64,000 nucleotides of DNA from Podospora comata (taxonomy: Eukaryota > Ascomycota > Sordariomycetes > Sordariales > Podosporaceae), in assembly GCA_017354895.1 (NCBI GenBank), contig CP071496.1, positions 3,410,001 through 3,474,000 on the forward strand. The letters run 5' to 3'. A program made the translations under genes and the position numbers. This document shows positions 1 to 11,660 of this stretch, one piece after another. Each line of letters begins with the position of its first letter. Positions within the stretch are counted from its first letter, which is position 1. The notes beneath the pieces were generated by a model. It made no database searches and was not told the DNA's origin. It was given only the letters and a program-made list of their open reading frames with translations.

Positions 1-144
1 TCTCAAGGATCAGTCGCACCGCCTGTGCCGAAGAAGTCTAGGTCGAGAGAGCTGAGAGAGCAACAAGCGCAGCAGCAGGATCGACGGCCTGGCCCACAGG
101 GGGGGTTTGGCCTCGGGGGAAGGGACGCTTCTCGCACGTTTTGA
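1..144 (+). CDS. 3' end of an unidentified gene (partial)
   Basis: Frame 1 is open from the first base to a TGA at 142-144. It encodes a 47-residue tail rich in Gln, Arg, Gly and Pro, with a basic KKSRSRELREQQ stretch and a C-terminal RDASRTF. Such a low-complexity charged tail suits an intracellular regulatory or scaffold protein, but nothing in it identifies a family. The 5' part lies outside the window. The call rests on the open frame and fungal-like codon use; exon boundaries upstream cannot be seen. Confidence 0.5.
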   Translation, partial: SQGSVAPPVPKKSRSRELREQQAQQQDRRPGPQGGFGLGGRDASRTF

Positions 145-1537
145 GACCTTTTTGTCGTGATGTAATAATATGATTTATTGTTATGATACCACTTTCATTT
201 GGGAATTCACAGCTTCAGTTAGTTTGTAGTAGTATACAATGATCTTTGGGCATGGTTTCCTTGTCAGGCATTTGGCCCGGGCGGTATAAATAAACGGACA
301 GATGGCCATGTTTATGATTGAGCTCTAGTATTATTTAATGATGAAACATTCGTTGCCCTGTCGGACACCGGTTAGGTATTGTCGGATATGGCCAAACAAA
401 ACCGAAGTTATTCCCCACTATTCAGAGATTGGGACTCCTTCCTCATTGTCACTGCCCATCACCCCTTCATGCCCACCAACACGTTCTTCATCCTGCCCAA
501 TGGAAAACGGCAAGCGTATCCGCCCAGTCCTCAGATCCTTCTTGGCTTCGCAAACAGCCAACATGGCCAACAGCAACGAGCATACCCTGTTATTCAACTT
601 GTCAGCCATTCCCTCTTCAATCAAGAGCCAAATCCTTACATTGTTATCAGCCCCGTAGTAACCGCACTCTGCGTAACGATGCAGCTGTTGATCTCAGGGG
701 GATAACGAGAACTGAACCGTGTGACCCCTGTCCCGTTACAAAACGGCCATGTTTGTCGCACTGTCGAAATGGAGGTGAGAATCCCTAATCCGATGGCGAG
801 AATCATGACGCTCATCCAGGTAGAGCACAGCTGAGTGAAGCCATCCGGCCTCTTTCCATTGGATAGGGTGAGAAGGGATGAGGAGGTGGTGTAGATCCAT
901 TCTAGGGAAATCAGGACGCACTGGTATTATGCCGGGTTAGGTACTGAAGTGAGAGGAGTGGGTAGTGGAACGCGTACAGATACGACATAGATGACTTCAC
1001 CCAAAGGAACTGACGCCGCTTCCTGACCGGGGTCGCTGCATGACCAGTAGGCGCAGAAGTGGTGGCTGTGCATCCAGATGAGGTAGCAAACACTGAAGCA
1101 TGATATGCTGAGGCTTGAGAACTGGGTGAGACGTAGGAGGTAGCAGGCTGCTGCGGTGAGTGCCTCGGCAGACGGTAGGTGTAGTGTCGTGGTTGCAGTA
1201 GGCATCTTCGCGGAAAGATTCAAATGAGGATTTTCTTTGGAAGAGAAAGAGACGTGGTGCGGAATTGCCGGCAAATTACCAGGTGACTGGCTTTGAAGCT
1301 CTTGAGGGAGGGGGGCAGCTTCGGATTCCGAATCAGCCGCAAGTCACACTAATGAGGGCGCCCAAGTTGATTTCCGTGACAAACCTCTCATGTTGGGCGG
1401 TTGGCTCCGCCCATTGAGGATCACGTATGTAGATTCATGCTTTTTTGCAAAGGCTCGGGAATAAAAGGTGTAAAAGTGTTGGGATTTGTGGAGGGAACTT
1501 ATCACAGCACCCACATACGGACCTAAGCTACATATAC
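145..1537. other. Intergenic, no convincing gene
   Basis: Several overlapping short frames exist. One on the minus strand starts at an ATG at 1205 and runs to 927 (92 codons) with a hydrophobic, Cys-rich middle. None matches a family I know, and no intron chain extends them convincingly. The first part is probably the 3' UTR and terminator of the partial gene. Confidence 0.4.
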
Positions 1538-2135
1538 TCAGGCTAGTCTTTGTTTTCTCGCCATGTGTCGCCTCCGCTGGACCACCACATTGGTGCGCTT
1601 CGCTGGACTGTCCGTCTTCAACGAAGCTACCGCCTCGTCCCCAAGATCCCGAGTAGCCCGCTTAGACTCAAATACATGGGACGGGGCCACAACCCGAACT
1701 TTTTCGGAACCAAGAACCTTGACAGCCTCCACCAAAAAAATTGTTGTTGCGATTTGTCTCGATCCATGACATGTTCCATAACGTCTGAGTCGACGACGAT
1801 GTAAGCTGTGGGAAACCCCTGGAGAACTCGCTTCAGGAGAAGCAGCCACTCTTGCTGAGTAGATGCCTCTTTCAGCTGCGCGATACTGATGGGATACTGT
1901 GTGCTCATGGCAGAGCTGTTGATCTCAAGAGCCTGGTAAAGTAACATCCGGATTACGTCGATGGAAGTGATGGTGGAGTCTTGTAGATCTGGGTATCGAA
2001 GCACCCACAACACAGGGAACCCGCCCCGGCGGAGGGATTCAACTGATTGGAAGACGATATCCTTGGCTTCAGCTCGGGTGCCCTTCTGGATCACCATGAA
2101 GTTCAAGCTGTTCTTACTCTGGATGATTTGTAGAA
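1538..2135 (-). pseudogene. Remnant of a STAND/NACHT-like NTPase gene
   Basis: A frame from about 2135 to 1740 encodes a globular segment beginning around FMVIQKGTRAEAKDIV, then PVLWVLRYPDLQ, SIDVIRMLLYQALEIN and YIVVDSDVMEHVMDR. This resembles the region after the P-loop in fungal NTPase-like proteins of the STAND group (recalled similarity, not searched). At the T7 run at about 1734-1740 the sense-like reading jumps to another minus frame, continuing VEAVKVLGSEKVRVVAPSHV to a stop at 1538. The 3' half is therefore frameshifted. Upstream of 2135 the frame closes at a TGA, and a possible further piece (DVHRVINFSLAWKMDPNTY) lies at about 2230-2330. No P-loop is visible. It is best read as a decayed fragment of a larger gene, although a homopolymer sequencing error could explain the single shift. 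Confidence 0.5.
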
Positions 2136-2600
2136 TATTGTCACTTCGTCCGGGTGGATGTGAGCCTTGTCATCAGGGTTGGATATGCGCATGATCTCGA
2201 CGTGGGGATTGATTCAGTCATAGTGACGTGTCTGGCCGCACCGTCATGCGTTTGTTGTATGTGTTAGGGTCCATTTTCCATGCGAGACTGAAGTTGATAA
2301 CGCGATGGACATCACAGCTCATGAGGTCGAGCCTCAGTGTAGAGGTTGACGAGGGAGGCGTCCTTGGGTTGTCGATTCATGAAAAGGTAAGTAGGAATGG
2401 CGCACCATAATTGATAATAAACGGGCCTATTGTACCTATGTAGGTACCCTTGCTTTGTTGGTTGTATTTGCGCAAGTCTTGTGGGCAGATACCTATCTGA
2501 GAAGGTGTAGGCGGCACACGACTCTGCGCACCATTGGTAAAGCCACACCAGCTACAAGTTCAATCCCGATGTCTCCTCCACAAGGGGGAAATGCCCATCC
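2136..2600. other. Intergenic, possible decayed gene edge
   Basis: Short minus-strand frames at 2230-2548 may be 5' remnants of the adjacent NTPase-like pseudogene, but no start codon or intact exon can be assigned. The palindromic GGTACC-type motif seen in several other gaps occurs near 2434-2450. Confidence 0.3.
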
Positions 2601-3657
2601 TCACTCCCCCGAAGGCCCCAGCAACCTGGTCCCCGTCCTCTCTGCTCTTCCCAGATCAGGCGTCCCATCCGCCCTCCACTCGACCCTCTTCGCAGCCGTA
2701 TACCGATTCCCATCACAATTCCCCGTCCTCACCGTCGTAGCATGGTAAACATTCCAGGTCTCCCTCCCATCCGGACTCGTAAAAAACCTGTCACTTGATC
2801 ATGAGCACCCATTCCATCCCCAACCCAACCCGAATAACTCGCAAAAGGGCAAGGTAAGACACTCACGCATTATGCCCAGTTCCCCAATTCCCCTCACTTG
2901 AACTAAAAACTGGCTCCCTCCCCTTCTCCCAATTCCCCTTCTCCGTCGGGTCCCCCGTCCCCTTATACCTCAACAACCCCAGTTGGTAACTATCCGTCCA
3001 GCAATAGCTCCCACTGTAACCCACCCACACCCTCGTCCCGTTATACAACGCCGTAGCCCCCTCATTCACCGGACTACCCACCCTCTCCCACGCCAGTTCC
3101 GGCTCGGACAAGAGCTTCCACCCTGCCGGAATCTTAGTAGGCGACGTCATAGCCGCGATACATAAACTCTGCCATCGCGGGCGGGGTAGACACGACCAGA
3201 TGAAATAATTTTTCCCTCCAATCGTCAACACCGTCCCGTCGATCCCCCAGTCAGGAGTGACCTGTCCAGCATAGGAATACTGACCATCCCACGGATGTGC
3301 ACCCCCTCTCACAACATGAGACCGCTGCCCGTCGAGATTCTGCCGATTGCCAGCCGTGTAGTAGATATACCACACCCCATCAACCCTGTGCAGCTCCGGC
3401 GCCCAGACGTTGCAGCACCGTGCCGCGTTGGTGTCGGTCCAGACGACTTTTGTCTCTCCCGTCTTGAGGCCTTCGAGAGTTTTGGCGCGAGTGAGGCGGA
3501 GGTCAGTCCACGTTGTCGTCATGAGGTAGTAGAAGCCGTCATGGTGGACGATGTGGGGGTCGGAACCGTCGCGGGCACGGATCGGGTTGGTGAAGGTTGC
3601 TGCGGAGGTTATCTGCAACAGGCTCAAGGCTGTGAGGAGAAGGCGGAGGAGGCGCAT
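2601..3657 (-). CDS. Secreted glycoside hydrolase family 43 enzyme
   Basis: Two exons, 3657-2867 and 2787-2601, encode 325 aa. The 79-bp intron (GTGAGT...CAG) falls between GHNA and FFTSPDG and the frame closes exactly. Residues 1-20 form a signal peptide. GH43 enzymes are five-bladed beta-propellers that remove arabinose or xylose from plant polysaccharides. The expected acidic triad is visible: base Asp33 in RDGSDPH, pKa-modulating Asp140 in GIDGT and acid Glu199 in VNEGA, plus the WAPELH motif at 85-90. The C-terminus is complete (WNVYHATT, then a stop at 2601). Substrate (arabinan, xylan or galactan side chains) cannot be fixed from sequence alone. The role is presumably extracellular plant cell-wall degradation. 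It stands alone, with no CAZyme neighbours. Confidence 0.9.
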
Positions 3658-4052
3658 GGTTGCGGATGGGAGGTTGATGCCTTGAGTCCGATATGATGTC
3701 TTCGAGGCGGGTGGTATAAGGCTTCATTGCCATGGCCGAGCCAGCAATAGCCAGGTCACGGTAAATACACCGGACGGAGAAATTACGTCCGGATACCACA
3801 CGTCAAAAAGCAGACGTTGAATGCTCTTCACATTTCCAACCACCAAGTTATGCCCTCCCATTGGCGCGGCTGTAACCTCCAAGTAGTATTGTATCCGGAT
3901 GCTAGTATTGTGGACCGGCCGGCCTGTTGGAAACGCAATCTGCACCCCTTCGTTCCCCAAAAACACCAATCGTAAGCTATGATGTCTCCAAGAATTCTCC
4001 GAATTATTCCAGCCAAGATGCATACATGTGATTAGACCCACCTCGAACCTCC
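3658..4052. other. Promoter of the GH43 gene and 3' flank of the zinc-finger gene
   Basis: This 395-bp stretch separates two genes that are both on the minus strand. The small minus-strand frames in it (for example 4056-3724) show no family resemblance. It should contain the GH43 promoter and the terminator of the zinc-finger gene. Confidence 0.4.
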
Positions 4053-6389
4053 TCAAGACCCCCTGACGTAACTGAAATGCCTCTCTCTCAACACTCTCTG
4101 CTTAAAGCTCTGTGGAGAGTGCTCGCTATGACCACCCTCCGAAGCACAATCTTTCACTCTGTCGATTGGCGTAACTCGCCCTCCATCACTGCCACCTTTA
4201 GCTTGTACATCTGTTCCATCCAAGGCTTCCTTGCCTAGTGGCCAATAGTCTTGTTCCCGCTCTGGCTCTCGATTCTGCAAGTCTTTGGCCAGACCATTTA
4301 TATGTCCAGTTCGGCGCAATGCCCTGACAGGTTGTCGCTTGAGCTGTTGCTGTAGTTCCTGTTCTTCCTGTTCTTGTATTTCCTTCATCTTCCAATATCC
4401 AACACGGTCTTCTTCAAATCGAGTTGGTGAGGCATTGATGCAAGACATGATGACCTCTCGGCAGCGGCAAGGATCTTGGTTGCAGAGGTCACAGCAGGTG
4501 ACACTCATCCCGATGGCAGAGTCCAGGCTCTCTCTCGAAGTTGGGTCGCGTGTGGTGGTGCCAAAGCTCTCCGTCATGGGGGTTACCTTGCTATCAACAA
4601 CTCGGCCTTTCTCATCGGTACTAGCAAATGTCTTCCATGTCTTGATCCGAGCGGTGCTGCTCAGAGACTTGGGTGACAAAAGACTCAAACCCGCCGAGCG
4701 CCGTTTCGAGCTTCTTCTGGCACTGGAATAAGAACTCCCATCTGTCTCCGTGCTGGTTGTAGTGCAATCAGACGACGATGACGAAAGTGGTGGCGCTGCT
4801 GACTGTGAAGTCGAGCCACAATGCTCTAGACACTGTCTCATGACACTTGCTCTGTGCACTTGGAACACAAGATCGAGTTGGCCTGATAAAAAACCGCAGT
4901 ATTGGTCGTCGATGCCAGCTTGTGGTAACAAAAGACGAAGTGTGTCGCGGAGATTCTTCTTCAGAGTTTGTTCTTCGGCGTCAAAAGCATGATCGACTTC
5001 AAAAAGCTCGACTATGGGATGAAAGTCTACCAGTTGTCAGCATTTCACGCAGGCAAACAGCGGTGAGGAAACAAACCTGAGTCAGGAATCTCGGTGTCAA
5101 ATGGGAATAACAGATTCCATATTGACTCCCACGTCCACGAATCACTGCTCTGTTTTGGGTCATGCAGCGCCTTCTCAACGTCTGGAGAGATGCCATCTTC
5201 CTGGTCATAGAGGTTTTTGGATGAGTCGACATCACATATCCGGTCTTTGGGAAGCATGAGATGCTCCAGCAAAGCCATGTCACTGTCAAATTGCACCTTG
5301 CAGCGACGGCATTGGCGAGGCCTAAATGTTTGTTTGTGGTGAGAAGCGAGGTGGTGTCTGCCCAGATGTCAGCACATGACAGAATCTAGGTAAAGAGCAA
5401 GTTTGCTTTAGTGCTGACCTTAATTCGGTGAACGAGAAGGGAGCCTTGGCACAACTCTCGTGCTCCCGGATGTTGAACCTCACTGGATTCCGTTTCCTAA
5501 ACGGGCAGGGGTATCTGGGTCCGGCTGTGTCTTTAGCTGGCTGTGAAAGGTCTTGGTGTTCAGAGAGTAGGTCCCGAACGCTGGGTCTCGCCGATGAGGG
5601 AGATTGAAGTTCTGTAGGTACCTCACCATCCATGCCCTTGGTCGGGTCACACGTCAAGTGCCTTGTACTCGCATCCAGCGAAGATGATATCTCGTCTAGA
5701 CAGTTGATGACAGCATCCCATATCCTCATGACGCGTGACGCTCTTTCGGGGTCCATGTTATGCTTTTCCTCCAGGATAGTAGCAAGCACATCCACATCGA
5801 AGGACTGGTATCCTGCGTGCTGCGGTGGAATAGTCAAACTTGAGGTGTCCTGGCCGGGAAGCCTCCTTGGGGCGGCCGTATAACTTTGGGGGTGTTCCGC
5901 GGTGAGGGCCCAGAACCCATCGGCAGTAGTCCTGCCAGGCGCTAGTTTGTGGGCAAGGCTCTCCCTCCTCGCTGCCCGGATGAGGAGTGCGTCTTCTTCT
6001 CGCCTGGCTTCTTGTGCCCTTTCGAGCACAGATAGTCTGGGGCTTTTTGTACAGATACGGCCGTCCATGGTGGACGATGGCCGGGGTGATGTGGTGATGT
6101 ATGACCTTGATGTCATGGCCGTGGATGGCCGAGTCATTCGAGATCCGGGCTGGCTCAGTTCCCACGACCGACTAAAACCTGCTCTCGAAAGTACTTGCGG
6201 CTCTTCTTGGGGCGTCTGGCGGCCATACGTGCGATTGAATGATGTCGATGGCGTACTCGAGGTGCTATGACGTGAAAGAGGGGAAGAATGAAGCGGTGGC
6301 GTACAACTGAGCAAAAGTGTGTTTCCTAAGCTGCCGGGGGTGCTCCGCTGCGAAGGCGTGGCCGATCTGGAGTCGGGCAGAGGCATCAA
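4053..6389 (-). CDS. C2H2-type zinc-finger protein, 741 aa
   Basis: Three exons (6389-5419, 5357-5077, 5026-4053) join in frame to give 741 aa. The N-terminal 290 residues are Ser/Thr/Pro-rich and probably disordered. Around 294-365 lies a fungal-type zinc-finger region: CPFRKRNPVRF...EHESC, then ELRHHLASHH, whose codons are split by intron 1, then QCRRCKVQFDSDMALLEHL and a following Cys. Introns of 61 and 50 bp lie in or beside this domain. The C-terminal part holds a second Cys cluster (CCDLCNQDPCRCRE) and a Gln/Glu-rich coiled-coil-like stretch (QEQEEQELQQQLKRQ). The domain type suggests a nuclear, possibly DNA-binding, regulator. Target genes are unknown. The start is the first in-frame ATG, ahead of the Ser-rich region. 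Confidence 0.8.
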
Positions 6390-7150
6390 AGGGCTTCAGA
6401 GCAAGCAAACAAAAGAAAGGAAAATGAGGTCGGTCGTCAGTCAGGACGCGGGGGTTTCCGTGTTATGGGACTGGATTGGTACATCAGCAGGGTAGGTACC
6501 GTGGTGATGATGGGCCGCGGCCAAGGAGGGCAGAAGAACAGGAATTGAATGGAAGACTTGGAAGAAGCGCAGGAGGAAACGGTGATTGCTCAGAACAAAA
6601 CCACGCGGAATTCCCGGGCGTGATGCGCCACCCGTCCCATAGGCCAGCCACGGGCGAAGTTAAAGTGAGGTGTCGAGGCCACATCCCGAGCAACTGGATC
6701 ACTGAAAAGAAAACAACAATGGCCCTGTGTGTATCACCAGTGGTCCGATTGGGTTTGGTGGAACGGTTTGGCCAAGAACGGACTGGGGGGGTCGAGAATT
6801 AAAGCCCCTGCTCAAGTGGTCGATCGGCCCTCTGATTGGCTGCCATCTGATTTCACGCCTGACCCATCAGCGTCTGCGCTCTCCAATCCGGGCGATGATT
6901 CGATGTTTATTGTCCTCAGCCCAATCTCTGGGGTGTCGCCAATTTGAGAACGATTTGCTGATGGGAACATTCTTTCTTCGTGAGACGTAATTATGAGACG
7001 GCCCAGGCTGGGATCGAGCCCGCCCCGCGGTGGCTTGGAAGAATCTTGAAGTTGATGTCATTTGTTGACATTGGTGTTTGGTGGGGGAAATATAATAGCG
7101 GTCAACCACGGCAGAAAAGAAATAGAAAAATAACAAAAGAGTAAATGATC
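6390..7150. other. Intergenic between zinc-finger gene and tRNA
   Basis: No supportable gene. The frames here are short, overlapping and of unlikely composition. It holds the promoter and 5' leader of the zinc-finger gene and, nearest 7150, the run-off region of the tRNA gene. Confidence 0.4.
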
Positions 7151-7222
7151 TAGCTGCGACTCGTTTCGATCGAGTGACCTCCGGGTTATGAGCCCGGCGC
7201 GCTTCCGCTGCGCCACGCAGCT
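7151..7222 (-). tRNA. Initiator tRNA-Met (CAT)
   Basis: Reading the minus strand, a 7-bp acceptor stem (AGCTGCG/CGCAGCT), a perfect 4-bp D-stem GCGC/GCGC, a 5-bp anticodon stem CCGGG/CCCGG with loop CTCATAA (anticodon CAT) and a 5-bp T-stem ACTCG/CGAGT all fold without mismatches. Three features mark it as the initiator rather than the elongator: the A1-U72 pair, three G-C pairs at the base of the anticodon stem, and an ATCGAAA T-loop with A54 and A60 instead of TTCNANN. It closely matches the known yeast initiator. No intron is present, and CCA is not encoded. The discriminator base is A at 7151. Confidence 0.95.
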
Positions 7223-7447
7223 TGTTACTGTGGGTGATTGGTTTGTAGCTTGGATTGTGTCTTGACATTTGTAGGACATCTGGCAGTCGTTGAGACAGTG
7301 CTGGTGTGTAATTGTCGCTTTTATTTATTTACAGTGTCTTCTCTTTCAGTTGTTCATACATAGGTAGGTAAGATGCACAACGATGGCATCCATCCAACTC
7401 ATCCACCCCCTTTTCTCACCCTCCCGCCAACTCACAGCTTTCCTCTC

Positions 7448-10400
7448 TCACAGAGCACACATGCCACCCCGAAGATTGCCAATTGTGTCAAGCTTGGGCT
7501 TGATGTTACCAAGGCTGTTGTACTCCGTCGAGCTCATCCCCCGCCTCGTGTTGGCCGCACCCCGAAAGCCGCCGCGGCTGAAGCCCATGCCCAACAGCGT
7601 GCCGACGACAGTAGTAAATGCGTTGTCCGGGTCCTTGACGACGCTGTACACAGCCACGCCGACTTCGCCCGCAACGCCAATGAGTGTCAGCAGCCCACGC
7701 ACGCTCGTCGCAATGAGACCGCCTCCGGTAGGTCCGATGAAGGGAATGAAGAATAGGAAACCCATGATCATGTTCAGGATGAATTCTTCCCGCCTCCTCT
7801 TCTCGATTTCCTTGGCCTCTTCGACAATCTTGTCCATTTGTGCAACAGCCTCTTCCACGGCAAAGGCCGGCAGCGAGCCAGCGTCGGTAAGGTCAGACAT
7901 TTCAATGTCGTGCTCAAACTCGGCAAACACCTTCATGTCGCGGTAGCGGTTAAGCAGGTCCTGTGCCCCGGGAAGGGCCTCGGTAATGACGTCCTTGGGG
8001 TTGCTGAGCTTCACTTTGCCGCTGTCCATGGTGGGGAATTCGTGGAAATGTATACTGTTCCAGTTGATGCAGTCCCTGACCTTGTCCGCGTCCAAGAACT
8101 GGCACCCGTTGGCGAGCGACATCTGGCGTTTGGCAAACCTGATCCAGTCCTTCTCAATGCCCCATGTGTCAAAGATATCCTTGAAGAAGCCGTCCCGGTC
8201 CGTCAGCGTGAAAGTGGTGTTGGGGTGTTTACTGTTGAAGCCCGGCTCAGGATCAAATTCGACCCTGGGGCATTTGTCCCTGGGTACCATTTGCTTTCCA
8301 TTCTTACAGCCAGCAAATCTTTCACACGCGGCTCCACACCACGCGTTGGTACATGTGTCACAGCAGGTAACTGTCTTCATCTCGCCGCACTTGAAGTACT
8401 TATCGACCTTGTCGGTGGCCATGAAATTCTTGATCTGCCCGGGGATCTGCTCCTTGACATAGCCCTCCCAAACCGAGAACTTCTTGTCGTAGCCATCATC
8501 GATGAGCTTCTGGTACTTCTTGAGCGCGCCGTCGAAAATGGCAACCTGGACATCGACGATGTATTGTTCCAGGCAGTGCGACGGAATAGACCCCTTACGG
8601 TCCTCGAGCTGCTTGAGTGTGGTGTACTGCCCTGTGCAAGCAGGGAGCTCCTCGTAGATCAGTTTGTCCTCGGTGTCGTCCGTGATGCTGCCAGACCCAT
8701 CCATCCACTCTTGAAGGTCTACGGCCCAATCTGTCGTGCCCAAAAAGTTGTGCGAGTGGTAGAACTCTGTTCTCTTCGCCTTCATCTCGTCGTCCATCCA
8801 GGCCACCCATTCTGTGTCGTCGTACACCATGATGTTGGAGCCTTCTTTTGTGTATCGCTTGTTGACCCTGCCGGAAGCAATGATCTCGTCGAGTTCGGCA
8901 TTGGCAATGTAGCCGGAAAATGCTGTGCACCGGCCTTTGGCGGCCTGGGAATTGCGGTTATCGCCCGTGAACAGACAGTTCTCACCATCACAGCCGGCCT
9001 GGGCCATCTTGAAAGACCGCCCATAGCTCGTCACACCGACCAAGATCTTGTTGGAGGGGGCACCAGCCTTGGTGATCATGGAAAGTGCATCCTTGGTCTC
9101 GGTCTCGTTGACATGGGACCGCAGGCAGCTGCCACTCGGGCAACCGGGAGATGTCCACTTGTTACCAGCATCCCACTGGCCGTGCAAGTCATATGTCATG
9201 AATACGATGTAATCCAGGGCTTCCGCCATTTGCTTGATGGGGAAGGCACGGAGGTACCAGAAGGACGCCGGGGCTGCGAACGAGACCGTCTTGGACGTGC
9301 CTACCTCCTGCTTGATGCTGACCAGGAGTCGGTAGTAGTTGAGACCATTGACCGGATCGTCAGCGGGGATGTCAGGGATGTCAGGGGCTCCTGGGTATTC
9401 CCAGTCGAGATCGATGCCATCTAGATTGTGCTCGTTTATAAAGGAGATGATGTTCCGCTTGAACACGTCGCGATTGCGTGGTTGGGCAGCTTCGCGTAGA
9501 ATATCGAACGTGCCGGGCAAAGCAGAGAAATCCCATCCACCAAGCGATACAATCTTCTTGACACCCTGGAGCTGCTTGAAGGCCTCAAACTGCTCCTTCA
9601 CCAGGGGGTCCGTGATCTCAATGCGAAAGTCACCACGCGTGACGTTGGGGAAGGCAAAGTGAATGTGGGTGTATGTGTCGGTGTCGATCTGGCTGGCATC
9701 CATGGTCAAGCACTCGCGGTTGAAGTTCCAGCCCTCAAAGTAGCCAAGCTTGAACCTGGCCGGCGGCGTGGAACCCTTGATGATGTCTCTGCCGCAGTTA
9801 CTGACGCACCCTGATTTTCCCGGCGCCGAAGTACCCGGAGCACCCGTCTCCGACTTGGAAATGACACAAAAGTCATCCGTCATGCCGCACTGCCCCCAGA
9901 TATTACAGCACACGTTCAGGGGACACGGGTTTAACGTGCTGATGTTGGTCCCTACAGGGGGCCGGACCGTGCCGTTCATGGTCGGTCCGCACATTGCATT
10001 CTGAAGCAAAGAAAATCAGTATCTGGAGCGGAGTGAGTGAGGGCTTTCCGGTCTGTGGGCACTTACGGGAACAATAGCAGGCATGGGGGCAGCTCCGTCG
10101 CTGACACACATGTTGAAATCGGGGTACAGCAGCTTGCAGCCGCTCCAGCCCCACGTGTTCTTGTTGAAGTTCTCGAGCTCAGTCACGGTGAGCATGTTGC
10201 TCGCTGCGATTTTGGCACAGTTGTCGTCCCTTTTGGTTTTGTACACAGCGCAGTAGCCGTCGGCGCCCTTCTTGGGCCTCAAGTCGGGCAACTTCCCCTG
10301 ACTACAACACACATGTTGACCCTCGGCAAGGGTGGAGCATAGGCTGCTCTGAGGATTGGCCTTGGTAAAGTCATCTCCAGAGATTCCCTACAAGGTCGCT

Positions 10401-11660
10401 TCATTAGTCTTCCTTTGGCGGTCACAGAGGAAGTGGACTTACACATTTGTTGGCCAGTGAACCACAGTCGTCGCCCAACACAACCTGGCGCGTCTTGCAC
10501 GTGCCGTCCGAGTTTCCGGGAGGAAGGGTACTGGGCAAAGTGCCGCTGCTGCAACAGACTCGCTCGCCTAAAATGAGCGATTGGCAAAGATCTTTTCGGT
10601 TGTAGGATGCTAGCTGGGTCTGTGAAATCCCGCATCGTCCTGCCACAGCAAAGCAACCCTCGTCTGCTTGCACAGTGGTGAACCTGCAGTCGGCCCGCGG
10701 GCTGAGTCTCGCAGAGCGGCTGACGAGATCACGAGGACTCGACTGGTGAGAGGTGCTGGTTCCGTTCGAAATGGTGCCGTTCCTGGACAGTTCCTCTACG
10801 GGACTCGGAACGCGTAGAGTGACCGTCATCCAGTCCACACCCACGCCCGCCTGGGAGACACATTTGCCGTCGGCCCATGTCTTGACCACCTCCTGGACAA
10901 GTTCGAGATTCTTGGCGCTGCTGGCCACGATGCCGATGCTGTAGTCGGCACCTCGGTTCTTGGCTCCACACAGCTGCACCACAGTAGTTCCCGAGATGGA
11001 CTTGTCTTGGGCATGCTTGAGGAAAGCATCAAGCACATCTGATGTCACACCGTGCTGGTGCACCTCGGCGCCGGCGAAAAGACCGATGAGTGACGTTTGC
11101 GAGTAGCCAAAGGCAATGGCATTGTTGGTGCATGACGGCTTTTGAGACGCGAGGTAGCTCTTCACCTGGCGACCAGCGGATAACAGGTGGTTCACCGAGA
11201 AGTCGCCAGCCTTGCCGGGGTGGTGAATGTGGACAGAGGTTACTTCCAAGACCTTGTTGGCGGTTGTGCACAAGGACGCCCGGGTCTCGTCCGGCATGAA
11301 GGCAGCCTTCACAGAGCCTGAAGTGTCGTAGTCTGCTGTGCATGCCCTGATGACGGTGGGCGTCTCCTTGTCCTCGGCCATTTGGACGACCATGTTTAGC
11401 AGCATGGTCTCGTTGCAAGATGTCAGTTGAGACACATCTGGAAACAGGTACCACGGGTCCTCGCCCGCCTTACGGCAGGAAATAGGACATGATTGCAGTG
11501 CCTCGATAGGCTGCGCTTGTACTGCGGAGAGCCACTTGTCGAGCTCATCCTCCACTCCCCGGGCGTTGAGAACGGGATGGGAGAGAGCAGAGGAGGATAC
11601 GTCGTTTGCCAAGGCCCCGGCTGCCCCTGTGGCTACGAGGGCGCATAGAAACGCCTTCAT
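7448..11660 (-). CDS. LysM/CBM18/GH18 killer-toxin-like chitinase, 1363 aa
   Basis: Three exons (11660-10443, 10387-10067, 10000-7448) join with frame-preserving introns of 55 and 66 bp. The start is the inner ATG ahead of a signal peptide (MKAFLCALVATGAAGALA); an upstream in-frame ATG at 11708 would mask it. Modules in order: an N-terminal secreted region of about 320 aa, LysM-type repeats near 323-370, 385-434 and 449-503, a CBM18-like chitin-binding module at 516-560 (CCNIWGQCGMTDDFC) and a GH18 chitinase domain from about 596. The catalytic motif DGIDLDWE is complete: Asp707, Asp710, Asp712 and Glu714. The long C-terminal part has Cys-rich stretches and a hydrophobic region at about 1254-1302 (FLFFIPFIGP). 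This is the architecture of fungal subgroup C chitinases, named for resemblance to yeast killer-toxin chitinase subunits. It should bind and cleave chitin outside the cell or at the wall. It faces an orphan secreted protein gene and lies near two LysM genes. Confidence 0.92.

Noticed and set aside
738-1274. Minus-strand hydrophobic frame that might be a small membrane protein
   Set aside because: No clear start, splice chain or family match; kept only as a note in the gap entry.
7838-9424. 528-codon plus-strand frame
   Set aside because: It is the antisense shadow of the GH18 chitinase exon, a common effect of GC-rich codon use.
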